From: JBCBCP01 sp038530575
Lineage (GTDB): Bacteria > Pseudomonadota > Alphaproteobacteria > Rhodobacterales > Rhodobacteraceae
Assembly (NCBI GenBank): GCA_038530575.1
Contig: JBCBCP010000002.1
Span: 62,001-126,000 of the forward strand
Direction: 5' to 3'
Length of the DNA: 64,000 nt
Under the pieces are notes generated by a model. The model worked only from the letters and a program-made list of their open reading frames with translations. It made no database searches and was not told the DNA's origin. A program made the translations under genes and the position numbers. Of this stretch, positions 43,565 through 52,543 are shown piece by piece. Position 1 is the first letter of the stretch, and each line of letters starts with the position of its first letter.

Positions 43565-44160
43565 GTGTCGATCACCCCCCGGTCAGACAAGTAGCCAAGC
43601 ACCTGAAGCAATGGCATGCCAAGCACGGTGAAGTAATCGCCTTCGACCGACGCAATCAAGCGGGCGCCTTCTTCTTCCAGTTTGTAGGCGCCGACAGAAT
43701 GTCGAATGCTTTCCCAATTGCGGGCTACATAATCAGCGATGAACGTATCGCTTTGCACGCGCATGCGGATCCGCACAACACCAACGTGCCGCCACACCGG
43801 TTTTCCATCCATGTAAATGACGGCAGCGGACATCAGCTGGTGCTGACCCCCGGACAAACGGTGCAACTGAGCAACCGCATTTTGCTGCGAAGATGGTTTG
43901 TTGAGCAGAGTTTTGTCGTGCACCAGAACCTGATCCGCACCGATCACGACAGACTGAGGATGCTTCATCGCGATCTTCCGCGCCTTACCTTCAGCCAAAG
44001 CATCAGCGATATCTCGTGCGGGCGCCGATTCGGCCAAGAGAGCGGCGGTTATCGCCTCTTCATCAATCCTGGCGGGTAATGTGGTTACGTTCACCCCTGC
44101 ATTCCGCAACATTTGCGCGCGAATTTGGGAAGCTGATGCAAGAATGATGGGGACAGTCAT
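43561..44160 (-). CDS. maf: Maf family nucleotide pyrophosphatase
   Basis: Hydrolyses dTTP/UTP or modified nucleotides to keep them out of nucleic acids. It begins MTVPIILASASQIRAQMLRNAG and has VIGADQVLVHDKTLLNKP and an RLSGGQHQLMSA segment, all Maf marks. It has 199 residues. It is the first gene of the leftward operon, and its 5' side faces the AT-rich gap proposed here as oriC. Confidence 0.93.
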   Translation of the reverse strand: MTVPIILASASQIRAQMLRNAGVNVTTLPARIDEEAITAALLAESAPARDIADALAEGKARKIAMKHPQSVVIGADQVLVHDKTLLNKPSSQQNAVAQLHRLSGGQHQLMSAAVIYMDGKPVWRHVGVVRIRMRVQSDTFIADYVARNWESIRHSVGAYKLEEEGARLIASVEGDYFTVLGMPLLQVLGYLSDRGVIDT

Positions 44161-44559
44161 ATGGGCAACACTGTGGATATTTCGGGGGTGATTTAGCCCG
44201 TATCGAATGAAAGACGAAGACTGCGCCTACAGCCTCCGAGAGCTCAAAACTGCCACGAAACCTGACCATGTTTCGTCCTCACGGGACAAGGATAAATCAG
44301 ACTTGTGGGTTATTCTTGGAGGCTAATTTTACACACAGCTTTATACCTAAGTAATGGTCGATCTCACAACTCAAGTAATTGTAAAGAATATATTATTTCT
44401 TGGTATCAAAATCCTTCACCCTGATAGATCTGGTTATCCCCATAGGGAAAACTCTGTGAGCAAACCAATAATCCACAGATTGACGCGCCCTAACATCTAT
44501 CAACGACCTATCTTTCTTACATTTATATACTTGGCATCTCGTGAGGAAATCAGGGCGCG
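44161..44559. other. Candidate chromosomal replication origin (oriC)
   Basis: This 513-bp gap between divergent maf and rho (44161-44673) is clearly more AT-rich than its surroundings, most of all at 44320-44420. DnaA-box-like 9-mers with one mismatch to TTATCCACA are TGTGGATAT (reverse) at 44172, TTATCCCCA at 44434 and TAATCCACA at 44469; a two-mismatch one is TGTGGGTTA at 44304. The flanks maf-aroE-coaE-dnaQ and rho-mnmE-mnmG-rsmG-parAB match the genes around Cori in Caulobacter as I recall, with hemE missing here. No gene is visible in the gap. Confidence 0.7.
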
Positions 44560-44588
44560 TTGACTCGTCTGAGCACTGCGCCTAAGCA
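44560..44588 (+). promoter_or_regulatory. Sigma-70 promoter of rho
   Basis: TTGACT at 44560-44565, a 17-base spacer and TAAGCA at 44583-44588, about 85 bp upstream of the rho start. The remaining leader to 44673 shows nothing further that I can name. Confidence 0.55.
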
Positions 44589-44673
44589 AGACATGCCTCG
44601 TCCGAGGCAACGCAGCACTTACAAGACAATGAATGACGTGCAGACGTGAGCGTTTGCGCGCGAGCAGGTGAAC

Positions 44674-45945
44674 ATGACCACTGATCGTTTGAATCTCGCC
44701 GATCTCAAAGCAAAGAGCCCCAAAGACCTTTTGGCGATGGCCGAAGAGCTGGAGATCGAGAACGCCTCTACCATGCGAAAAGGCGAGATGATGTTCCAGA
44801 TTCTGCGCGAACGCGCGGATGAAGGTTGGGAGGTTTCCGGTGACGGTGTTCTGGAAGTGCTTCAGGACGGATTCGGCTTTCTTAGATCGCCTGAGGCAAA
44901 TTACCTACCAGGTCCCGACGACATCTATGTTTCCCCTGAAATGATCCGCGAGCATTCGTTGCGGACAGGCGATACAATTGAAGGTGTGATCCGCGCTCCC
45001 GATGACAATGAGCGGTATTTCGCACTGACGACCGTGACAAAGATCAATTTTGAAGATCCTGAGCGGGCGCGTCATAAAATCGCCTTCGACAACCTGACGC
45101 CTCTTTACCCTGACGAACGCCTACAGATGGAACTTGACGATCCAACAACAAAGGATCGTTCGGCGCGGATTATCGATCTTGTAGCGCCAATTGGGAAGGG
45201 ACAGCGATCTCTTATCACGGCGCCGCCGCGCACAGGTAAAACAGTACTGCTGCAGAACATTGCCAAGTCGATCGAAAAGAACCACCCAGAATGCTATCTG
45301 ATTGTTCTGCTGATTGATGAACGGCCCGAAGAGGTCACGGATATGCAGCGGACGGTCAAGGGCGAGGTTATTTCATCAACCTTTGATGAGCCGGCAACAC
45401 GGCACGTTGCGGTATCGGAGATGGTCATTGAAAAAGCCAAACGGTTGGTCGAGCACAAACGCGATGTTGTGATCCTTTTGGACTCAATCACGCGCCTCGG
45501 CCGCGCGTTCAACACCGTTGTTCCATCGTCGGGCAAGGTCCTAACGGGGGGTGTTGATGCAAATGCCCTCCAGCGCCCCAAGCGATTCTTTGGTGCAGCG
45601 AGGAACATTGAAGAAGGTGGCTCTTTGACGATCATCGCCACGGCGCTGATCGATACGGGCAGCCGGATGGACGAAGTAATCTTTGAAGAATTCAAAGGTA
45701 CTGGTAATTCGGAAATTGTGCTCGACCGCAAGGTGGCTGACAAACGTGTCTTCCCGGCAATGGACATCCTGAAATCTGGGACCCGGAAAGAGGATCTGTT
45801 GGTCGATAAGGGCGACTTGGCCAAGACGTTCGTGTTGCGTCGTATCCTCAACCCGATGGGAACGACCGATGCTATTGAGTTCCTGATTTCGAAGCTTAAA
45901 CAAACCAAGACAAACTCCGATTTCTTCGACTCTATGAACACCTAA
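44674..45945 (+). CDS. rho: Transcription termination factor Rho
   Basis: Hexameric RNA helicase that ends transcripts. The N-terminal RNA-binding domain begins LADLKAKSPKDLLAMAEELEIENA, followed by the cold-shock-like fold with DGFGFLRSPEANYL. The ATPase has Walker A APPRTGKTVLLQNIAKS near residue 186 and the VILLDSITRLGRAFN Walker B; the R-loop is in GGSLTIIATALIDTGSRMD. ATG 44674 is preferred over the in-frame GTG 44668. It is the first gene of rho-mnmE-mnmG-rsmG-parA-parB. Confidence 0.97.
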   Translation: MTTDRLNLADLKAKSPKDLLAMAEELEIENASTMRKGEMMFQILRERADEGWEVSGDGVLEVLQDGFGFLRSPEANYLPGPDDIYVSPEMIREHSLRTGDTIEGVIRAPDDNERYFALTTVTKINFEDPERARHKIAFDNLTPLYPDERLQMELDDPTTKDRSARIIDLVAPIGKGQRSLITAPPRTGKTVLLQNIAKSIEKNHPECYLIVLLIDERPEEVTDMQRTVKGEVISSTFDEPATRHVAVSEMVIEKAKRLVEHKRDVVILLDSITRLGRAFNTVVPSSGKVLTGGVDANALQRPKRFFGAARNIEEGGSLTIIATALIDTGSRMDEVIFEEFKGTGNSEIVLDRKVADKRVFPAMDILKSGTRKEDLLVDKGDLAKTFVLRRILNPMGTTDAIEFLISKLKQTKTNSDFFDSMNT

Positions 45946-45955
45946 GGTTGGCGTG

Positions 45956-47236
45956 ATGGATACGATCTGCGCGCTGGCAACCGCTCCGGGCCGCGCGGGG
46001 GTTGCCGTTATCCGGGTATCTGGCCCAGAGGCGTTTTCCGCAGGGACGGCGCTTGCAGGGTCTTTACCAGACGTGGGCTCCCATCGCGTGCGTGGATTGC
46101 GGGGGCTGGATGGACTGCTCATTGATAGAGCTTTGGTTTTGACGTTTGCGGGACCAAATAGTTTTACCGGTGAGGATACCGTCGAGTTTCAAGTTCACGG
46201 ATCAACAGCTGGAATTGCGGCGGTGCTTGATGCGCTGCAAGCGATCGATGACGTTCGGCTTGCGGAACCGGGAGAATTCACGCGTCGCGCGCTGCAAAAC
46301 GGGCGGATGGATCTCATACAGGTTGAGGGCCTGTCCGATCTCATTGAAGCGGAAACGCAAACACAGCTGAGGCAAGCACTGAAGACCACTGAAGGCGGTC
46401 TGAGTGTCCAGATCGAAGAGCTGCGGAAGGACTTGATCCGTAGCGCAGCGTTGATCGAAGCAACCATCGATTTTGCCGATGAGGAAGTACCAACTGATGT
46501 GACGCCGGAGGTGCTTGCGCTGATAGATACCGCAGAGGCTACCATGCGGGATATGTTGGCCGGCAGCGTCGCTGCTGAGCGCATTAGGACAGGTTTTGAG
46601 GTTGCGATCGTCGGGCCCCCCAACGCTGGCAAATCTACACTTCTCAACCGGTTGGCCAATCGAGAAGCAGCAATTACGTCAGAGGTCGCTGGCACGACCC
46701 GAGACGTCATCGAAGTTCGGATGGACATCGGTGGGCTCGCTGTAACTTTGTTGGATACTGCGGGGATTCGTGAAACAGATGACGGTGTTGAGCAGCTGGG
46801 GGTAGCGCGGGGCATACAGCGTGCTCAGGTAGCAGACTTACGGATTTGCCTCACCGAGGACGGGTCAACGCCAATGAGGCTTGAGAGCGAAGATCTCGTG
46901 TTGATTGCTAAGGATGATCAAGGAAAGCACGCAAACGGTATTTCTGGACAGTCCGGTTATGGGATTGAAAAGTTGGTCGCGGATATTTCTGACGTGTTGA
47001 GAGGCAAGGTGTCGGGGGCGAGCCTGGCATCCCGCGAGAGGCATCGACTGGGCTTAGCTCATGCCCTGGATGGTCTGGCTTTGGCCCGAGCCCAGATTGA
47101 AACGGGTCCGGATATGTACGATATCGCAGCGGAGGAGCTGCGCGGCGCGATACGCCAGCTAGAAACCCTGGTAGGTCGAATTGGCGTTGAGGATCTGCTG
47201 TCTGAGATTTTCGCGTCGTTTTGTATCGGAAAGTGA
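45956..47236 (+). CDS. mnmE: tRNA modification GTPase MnmE (TrmE)
   Basis: With MnmG, adds carboxymethylaminomethyl groups to U34 of certain tRNAs. The N-terminal formyl-THF-binding domain starts MDTICALATAPGRAGVAVIR. The G domain has GPPNAGKSTLLNRLANRE near residue 222 and the switch EVAGTTRDVIEV; the C-terminal FCIGK holds the essential Cys. ATG 45956 gives 426 residues, slightly short of the usual ~450. mnmG starts two bases after its stop. Confidence 0.95.
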   Translation: MDTICALATAPGRAGVAVIRVSGPEAFSAGTALAGSLPDVGSHRVRGLRGLDGLLIDRALVLTFAGPNSFTGEDTVEFQVHGSTAGIAAVLDALQAIDDVRLAEPGEFTRRALQNGRMDLIQVEGLSDLIEAETQTQLRQALKTTEGGLSVQIEELRKDLIRSAALIEATIDFADEEVPTDVTPEVLALIDTAEATMRDMLAGSVAAERIRTGFEVAIVGPPNAGKSTLLNRLANREAAITSEVAGTTRDVIEVRMDIGGLAVTLLDTAGIRETDDGVEQLGVARGIQRAQVADLRICLTEDGSTPMRLESEDLVLIAKDDQGKHANGISGQSGYGIEKLVADISDVLRGKVSGASLASRERHRLGLAHALDGLALARAQIETGPDMYDIAAEELRGAIRQLETLVGRIGVEDLLSEIFASFCIGK

Positions 47237-47238
47237 GG

Positions 47239-49107
47239 ATGTTTCACGTGAAACATTTCGATGTCATTGTAATTGGTGGCGGCCATGCAGGCTGCGAAGC
47301 TGCGTCGGCCTCTGCCAGAGCAAAAGCGCAGACGGCTCTCGTAACAATGAACGAGGCTGGAATTGGCGTCATGTCATGCAATCCTGCGATCGGAGGGCTA
47401 GGAAAAGGGCATCTTGTCCGAGAAATTGATGCGCTCGACGGTGTGATGGGCCGTGTCGCGGACGTTGCTGGTATCCAGTTCCGCCTTCTTAACCGCCGGA
47501 AAGGTCCCGCAGTGCAGGGGCCTAGGGCTCAGGCGGATCGGAAAATCTACCGTGAAGCCATGCTGGCAGAGATGAAGGCCACCCAAAACCTGTCTTTGGT
47601 TTATGGTGAAGTGACAGACCTACTGGTGAAAGGATCCCGTGTATGCGGGGTTGTTCTGAAGGATGGATCAGAGCTTTCGTCTAGTGCTGTAGTGTTGACC
47701 ACCGGAACGTTTTTGAATGGGATCATTCATATTGGAGATCGCCAGATTTCTGGCGGGCGCATGGGCGACGACGCATCAAACGCGTTGGCGCTGCGATTGC
47801 AGAGCTTTGATCTCCCCTTAGGTCGCTTGAAAACGGGGACGCCCCCGCGTTTGTCGTCCAAGTCAATTGATTGGACCGGTTTGGAGCTTCAGGCGGGTGA
47901 CGATCAGCCAACGATGTTCTCATTTCTGAATACCGCGCCCAAGGCAAAACAAGTGAGCTGCGGGATAACACACACTAACGCCCGAACTCATGAGATAATC
48001 TCGAAAAATCTCTCCAAATCGGCCATGTATGGCGGGCATATCGACGGAGTAGGTCCGCGTTATTGCCCTTCCATCGAAGATAAAGTGGTGCGCTTTGCCG
48101 AAAAGTCGTCACATCAGGTATTCTTGGAGCCCGAGGGGATAGACGACGACACCATTTATCCAAATGGAATTTCGACTTCACTTCCCGAGAAGGTGCAGCT
48201 TGATTACGTTCGAACGATAGCGGGTCTTGAGCGTGCTGAAATTTTGCAACCTGGTTATGCGATTGAGTACGATTACGTAGATCCGCGCGCTTTGACCTCA
48301 TCACTAAGGCTTCAGGATGTAGAAGGTTTGTACCTGGCAGGCCAAATCAATGGTACGACAGGTTACGAGGAAGCAGCGGCGCAAGGTTTAGTTGCCGGGC
48401 TAAACGCTGCAATGACTGTTACGGGTCGAGACGCCATCCGTTTTTCGAGATCAGAAAGCTATATCGGCGTGATGATCGACGATTTGACGACCCGCGGTGT
48501 CGCGGAACCCTATCGGATGTTCACATCCCGGGCCGAGTTTCGGTTATCGTTGCGCGCCGATAACGCGGATCAACGCCTCACACCTCTCGGTTCAGCGCTT
48601 GGCATTATTGGTAACGACCGTCGAGCGGTTTTTGAAGCAAAGATGGAGCGCCTTGAACAGGCGCGCCGGCTGGTTTCTGAAGTCGCTTATTCTCCGAAAG
48701 AGCTAAACGCTGCGGGTCTGTCGGTTAAGGAAGATGGGACGCGTCGAACGCCATTTCAGGTTCTGGCGTTTCCTAATGTATCGTTTCGCGATCTCATTCC
48801 GCTTAATGCCGAGCTAGAATGTGTTGATCAGGAAGCCGCAGCGCAGCTTGAGCGTGAGGCGCTGTATGCGAATTACGTATCGCGACAAAACACTGATATC
48901 GAGCGACTTCGGCGAGATGAAGAAGTGAACATTCCCGTTGGTTTCGACTATTCAGCTATCGAGGGGTTGTCGAATGAGTTGAAAACTAAGTTGTCCACGT
49001 CTCGGCCAGAGACAATCGGCCAAGCAGCACGCGTCGACGGCATGACGCCTGCGGCTTTGGCGTTGGTTTTGGCTTGGATCAGAAGGCTGGAAAAGCGCCG
49101 AGCATGA
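47239..49107 (+). CDS. mnmG: tRNA uridine-5-carboxymethylaminomethyl enzyme MnmG (GidA)
   Basis: FAD-dependent partner of MnmE. The N-terminal dinucleotide-binding fold is VIVIGGGHAGCEAASASAR; further marks are GRLKTGTPPRL, YCPSIEDKVVRF, GLYLAGQINGTTGYEEAAAQG and RAEFRLSLRADNADQRLTP. ATG 47239, two bases after the mnmE stop, gives 622 residues and starts MFHVKHFDV; these first residues are spelled by a parS site. The open frame upstream (to 47221) would overlap mnmE. It overlaps rsmG by ATGA. Confidence 0.96.
   Translation: MFHVKHFDVIVIGGGHAGCEAASASARAKAQTALVTMNEAGIGVMSCNPAIGGLGKGHLVREIDALDGVMGRVADVAGIQFRLLNRRKGPAVQGPRAQADRKIYREAMLAEMKATQNLSLVYGEVTDLLVKGSRVCGVVLKDGSELSSSAVVLTTGTFLNGIIHIGDRQISGGRMGDDASNALALRLQSFDLPLGRLKTGTPPRLSSKSIDWTGLELQAGDDQPTMFSFLNTAPKAKQVSCGITHTNARTHEIISKNLSKSAMYGGHIDGVGPRYCPSIEDKVVRFAEKSSHQVFLEPEGIDDDTIYPNGISTSLPEKVQLDYVRTIAGLERAEILQPGYAIEYDYVDPRALTSSLRLQDVEGLYLAGQINGTTGYEEAAAQGLVAGLNAAMTVTGRDAIRFSRSESYIGVMIDDLTTRGVAEPYRMFTSRAEFRLSLRADNADQRLTPLGSALGIIGNDRRAVFEAKMERLEQARRLVSEVAYSPKELNAAGLSVKEDGTRRTPFQVLAFPNVSFRDLIPLNAELECVDQEAAAQLEREALYANYVSRQNTDIERLRRDEEVNIPVGFDYSAIEGLSNELKTKLSTSRPETIGQAARVDGMTPAALALVLAWIRRLEKRRA
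47240..47255. promoter_or_regulatory. parS site 1
   Basis: TGTTTCACGTGAAACA is a perfect 16-bp parS palindrome and encodes part of the first mnmG codons (MFHVKH). It is about 3.3 kb from parB and is the predicted ParB-nucleation site. Confidence 0.93.
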
Positions 49108-49721
49108 ACGGAGTTCCCGAAAGCTTGGCGGGGTATGTTTCACGTGAAACATATGAAGCGCTTGAAGCCTATGTTTTGCTAATCCAAAAGTGGACGCCCA
49201 AAATCAACCTCGTAGCGCGAAGCCAGGTCGAGGACCTTTGGATCCGGCACATCTGGGATTCCGCACAGATCTGGCCGTGTATTAAACACTCGACTGCACA
49301 TGTGGATTTGGGAAGTGGAGGCGGGTTGCCCGGACTGGTGCTCGCGATTTTGGCAAAAGGTCAAGGTCTAGATCTGAGTGTATCGCTCATTGAAAGCGAT
49401 ATCCGTAAAGCAGTGTTTTTGCGTACGGTGGCGCGGGAGCTTGGTTTAAATGTCCGAGTTCATGATAAACGGCATCAGTTTGTCCCGCCTTCGCAAGCGG
49501 ATACGTTGACCGCACGCGCGCTGACTTCGCTGGATGAATTGCTGGCGGCGGCTGAACGACACTTAAACGATGATGGAGTCGCCGTCTTTCCAAAAGGCGC
49601 ACGCTGGCAGCAGGAAATTGAAGTTGCGCGGGCCAACTGGGCGTTCCATATCGACGTAATTCCCAGTATCACGGACGCACAGGCCGCTCTTCTCAAGATC
49701 AAGGACATCACTCGTGTCTGA
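49104..49721 (+). CDS. rsmG: 16S rRNA (guanine527-N7) methyltransferase RsmG (GidB)
   Basis: SAM-dependent methylation of G527 of 16S rRNA; loss gives low-level streptomycin resistance. It has the SAM-binding core VDLGSGGGLPGLVLAILA, the ESDIRKAVFLRTVARELG segment and TARALTSLDELLAAAER. ATG 49104 overlaps the mnmG stop (ATGA) and gives 205 residues. The N-terminal VSRET residues are dictated by parS site 2. Its end overlaps parA by 8 bp. Confidence 0.95.
   Translation: MNGVPESLAGYVSRETYEALEAYVLLIQKWTPKINLVARSQVEDLWIRHIWDSAQIWPCIKHSTAHVDLGSGGGLPGLVLAILAKGQGLDLSVSLIESDIRKAVFLRTVARELGLNVRVHDKRHQFVPPSQADTLTARALTSLDELLAAAERHLNDDGVAVFPKGARWQQEIEVARANWAFHIDVIPSITDAQAALLKIKDITRV
49136..49151. promoter_or_regulatory. 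parS site 2
   Basis: A second perfect TGTTTCACGTGAAACA, within the early codons of rsmG where it encodes VSRET. It lies 1.9 kb after site 1 and 1.4 kb before parB. Confidence 0.93.
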
Positions 49722-50529
49722 TCCCTCTCGCCCTACGGGCCCTAAGATCATTGCTATAACCAATCAAAAAGGCGGTGTCGGCAAGACGACGACGACAATT
49801 AACCTTGCTGCAGCTTTGGTCGAGGCGGGGTTGAGGGTGCTCGTGGTTGATCTTGATCCACAAGGAAATGCGTCGACCGGCTTAGGTATAGAACTCGAAG
49901 AGCGGACCCACACGACCTACGACCTCTTGCTCGAAGACATAGCACTGAACGACCTGATAATTGCAACAGACATCGAAGGCCTGTCGATTATTCCGGCAAC
50001 GACTGACCTCAGCTCGGCTGACATAGAGCTATATTCGTCGGAAAAACGCAGCTTCCTTTTGCACGACGCCCTTCGGCAGGTGGCTATGGACCAGTTTGCA
50101 CTGGACATCATTCTGATTGATTGCCCGCCATCGCTAAACCTTTTGACGATCAATGCGATGGTTGCTGCGCATTCGGTATTGGTTCCTTTGCAGGCCGAGT
50201 TTTTTGCGCTTGAGGGGCTGTCACAGCTTATGTTGACGGTGCGCGACGTCAGGCAGGCTGGAAATGCTGACCTGCGCATTGAAGGTGTGTTGTTGACCAT
50301 GGCCGATGGTCGCAACAACCTGAGCCAACAAGTGGAGCGGGACGCACGGGAAAATCTGGGCGGTGTCGTCTTTGATACCGTAATCCCACGTAACGTCCGT
50401 GTCAGTGAAGCGCCCTCGTTTGCGATGCCAGTACTCAGCTACGATCCGACCTCGCGCGGCGCGTTGGCGTATCGTGAACTAGGGCGGGAAGTGATGAAAA
50501 ATAATGGTTTGGTGGAGCGGGCAGACTGA
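49714..50529 (+). CDS. parA: Chromosome partitioning ATPase ParA
   Basis: DNA-binding ATPase that moves ParB-parS complexes so that origins segregate. The deviant Walker A is NQKGGVGKTTTTINLAAAL near residue 17, followed by VLVVDLDPQGNASTG, LIDCPPSLNLLTINAM and IPRNVRVSEAPSFAMPV. It starts at GTG 49714, 8 bp within rsmG, and has 271 residues. It is coupled to parB by a TGATG overlap. Confidence 0.96.
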   Translation: MSDPSRPTGPKIIAITNQKGGVGKTTTTINLAAALVEAGLRVLVVDLDPQGNASTGLGIELEERTHTTYDLLLEDIALNDLIIATDIEGLSIIPATTDLSSADIELYSSEKRSFLLHDALRQVAMDQFALDIILIDCPPSLNLLTINAMVAAHSVLVPLQAEFFALEGLSQLMLTVRDVRQAGNADLRIEGVLLTMADGRNNLSQQVERDARENLGGVVFDTVIPRNVRVSEAPSFAMPVLSYDPTSRGALAYRELGREVMKNNGLVERAD

Positions 50530-51410
50530 TGGCTAAGGAAAAAAAGCGTGGATTGGGTCGGGGCCTCAGCGCCCTTATGGCCGATGTTGCCGAGGCAGAG
50601 GCGGTACCGGCTACAGCGGCCGGGGGCTCAGGCGTTCGGATGGTGCCGATTGAGTCCATTCAACCAAACCCAGATCAACCAAGGAAAGTCTTTGGGCCGG
50701 AAGAGCTCGATGACCTTGCCCGCTCAATTGCTACAAAGGGTGTCATCCAGCCGCTCATCGTACGGCGACTAGGCGACATTTACCAAATCGTCGCTGGTGA
50801 ACGCCGCTGGAGGGCGTCGCAACAGGCGCAACTGCACGAGCTGCCAGTTGTTGTTCGTGATTTTGACGATCTCGAAGTTCTCGAGGTTGCGATCATAGAA
50901 AATGTGCAGCGCGAAGACTTGAACCCTGTTGATGAAGCGCTCGCCTATCGTCAGCTGATGGAACGCCACGGACACACGCAAGCGCAGGTTTCCGAAGCGC
51001 TTGGTAAAAGTCGTAGCCACTTGGCGAATACGATGCGGCTGCTTCAATTGCCAGATGGGGCGCTGGACCTATTGCGCGATGGTCAAATCAGTGCAGGCCA
51101 TGCTCGCGCGATCATAGGGTCCGAAGATCCTGTCGCCTGGGCAAAGCAAATCGCAGCAAAAGGTTTGAGTGTTCGCGATGTCGAGGCAGGCGTGCGCAAA
51201 GAGGCTGAAGGCCAGAATGAAAGCAAACCAGCAAAGTCGCCGAAGGCTGGAAAGGATGCGGATACGCGGGCGCTTGAGGCGGATTTGTCAGCGGGCCTCG
51301 ATATGAAAGTCACGCTCAACCACAAGCCGGGGGCGGAAAGCGGCCAGGTCGTGATCAGCTACACGTCACTCGAACAGCTGGATGATCTGTGTAGGAAGTT
51401 GTCTGGTTAA
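50529..51410 (+). CDS. parB: Chromosome partitioning protein ParB
   Basis: CTP-dependent DNA clamp that binds parS and spreads along the chromosome. It starts MAKEKKRGLGRGLSALMAD (the ParA-contact tail), has the CTP-binding GERRWRASQQAQL and ENVQREDLNPVDEALAYRQL motifs near residues 95-140, the helix-turn-helix VSEALGKSRSHLANTMRLL, and a C-terminal dimer domain. It has 293 residues. Two perfect parS sites lie upstream. The end overlaps the convergent hemW by four bases. Confidence 0.96.
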   Translation: MAKEKKRGLGRGLSALMADVAEAEAVPATAAGGSGVRMVPIESIQPNPDQPRKVFGPEELDDLARSIATKGVIQPLIVRRLGDIYQIVAGERRWRASQQAQLHELPVVVRDFDDLEVLEVAIIENVQREDLNPVDEALAYRQLMERHGHTQAQVSEALGKSRSHLANTMRLLQLPDGALDLLRDGQISAGHARAIIGSEDPVAWAKQIAAKGLSVRDVEAGVRKEAEGQNESKPAKSPKAGKDADTRALEADLSAGLDMKVTLNHKPGAESGQVVISYTSLEQLDDLCRKLSG

Positions 51411-52543
51411 TCACCCAAAAGCGCCCGCAAAATACCGTTTAAGACGATAAACCCTTGTTCAGTAACAGTTATTCTCGATTCTTTAATCTGAATGAAGCCA
51501 CCGCTCTCGAGGTCTTCAACCGCTTTTTCTGGCAGACTCCGCCCCGTCAGAGAGGCGTATCGCGCAGGGTCGATACCTTCCTTTAGACGAAGGCCCATCA
51601 TCACCATCTCTTCGGCTTGTTCATCAGGTGACAGAACGACCCTTGGTTTTTCTCGCGCGCCGTCGAGCCAAAGCTTTGGTGCCCGCGGCGCTTCGGTCGC
51701 AAAACGCGTTCCGTTCGAGGTGAGCCGCCCATGCGCGCCGGGCCCAATTCCCGCATAGTCCTGCATGCGCCAGTAGATCAGATTATGGCGTGACTCCGCT
51801 CCTGGTATCGCATGGTTGCTCACCTCATAGGCAGGCATACCGTGTGCAGAGCAGATGTCTTGAGTCAGCTCATACATGTCCGCTGAAAGATCGTCGGACG
51901 GGAGGCCGCGCAATGTACCGGCATTGAAACGGTCGCCAAACGCGGTCCCTTGCTCGATTGTAAGCTGATACATCGACAAGTGATCGACAGCGAGGGACAG
52001 CGCCTCAGTCAGTTCGGCCTCCCACGACGCAAGGCTTTGGTCTTGCCGTGCGTAGATCAGATCAAAGCTGACACGGTCAAAAGCATTTCGGGCGATATCA
52101 AAGGCGGCTAGGGCTTCTTCCTTGGAATGTAGCCGGCCCAAACGCCGCAAATCTGCATTGTTCAGAGCCTGAATGCCCATGGAAATCCGGTTCACGCCCG
52201 CGGTACGAAAAGCAGAAAAACGGTCCGCTTCGACAGATGTCGGATTGGCTTCCAGAGTGACCTCAACATCGTTTCCCTGTCGCCAGCGCGCCGCGATGCG
52301 GTCGAGAACGGCGCTTGTCACCCGCGGCTCCATCAGGCTGGGAGTGCCGCCACCAAAAAAGACAGAGGTCACGATATGATCGGGCGATTCAGCCGCGATC
52401 CGATCAATTTCTTCAAGATATGCGGAGAGCCAGGCGTCGTGATCGATATGGGCCGACACGTGGCTGTTGAAATCGCAATAGGGGCACTTGGCCGCGCAAA
52501 AGGGCCAATGGATGTAAACGCCAAAGCCGGCAGGCTCAGTCAA
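51407..52543 (-). CDS. hemW: Radical SAM haem chaperone HemW
   Basis: Radical SAM enzyme of the coproporphyrinogen III oxidase-like family that transfers haem to target proteins. It shows FGVYIHWPFCAAKCPYCDFNSH with the CxxxCxxC iron-sulfur motif, SVFFGGGTPSLM and EANPTSVEADRF. Its 378-residue length and the lack of the additional N-terminal extension of HemN favour HemW, as does the link to rdgB and rph. It overlaps rdgB by 8 bp. Confidence 0.93.
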   Translation of the reverse strand: MTEPAGFGVYIHWPFCAAKCPYCDFNSHVSAHIDHDAWLSAYLEEIDRIAAESPDHIVTSVFFGGGTPSLMEPRVTSAVLDRIAARWRQGNDVEVTLEANPTSVEADRFSAFRTAGVNRISMGIQALNNADLRRLGRLHSKEEALAAFDIARNAFDRVSFDLIYARQDQSLASWEAELTEALSLAVDHLSMYQLTIEQGTAFGDRFNAGTLRGLPSDDLSADMYELTQDICSAHGMPAYEVSNHAIPGAESRHNLIYWRMQDYAGIGPGAHGRLTSNGTRFATEAPRAPKLWLDGAREKPRVVLSPDEQAEEMVMMGLRLKEGIDPARYASLTGRSLPEKAVEDLESGGFIQIKESRITVTEQGFIVLNGILRALLGD

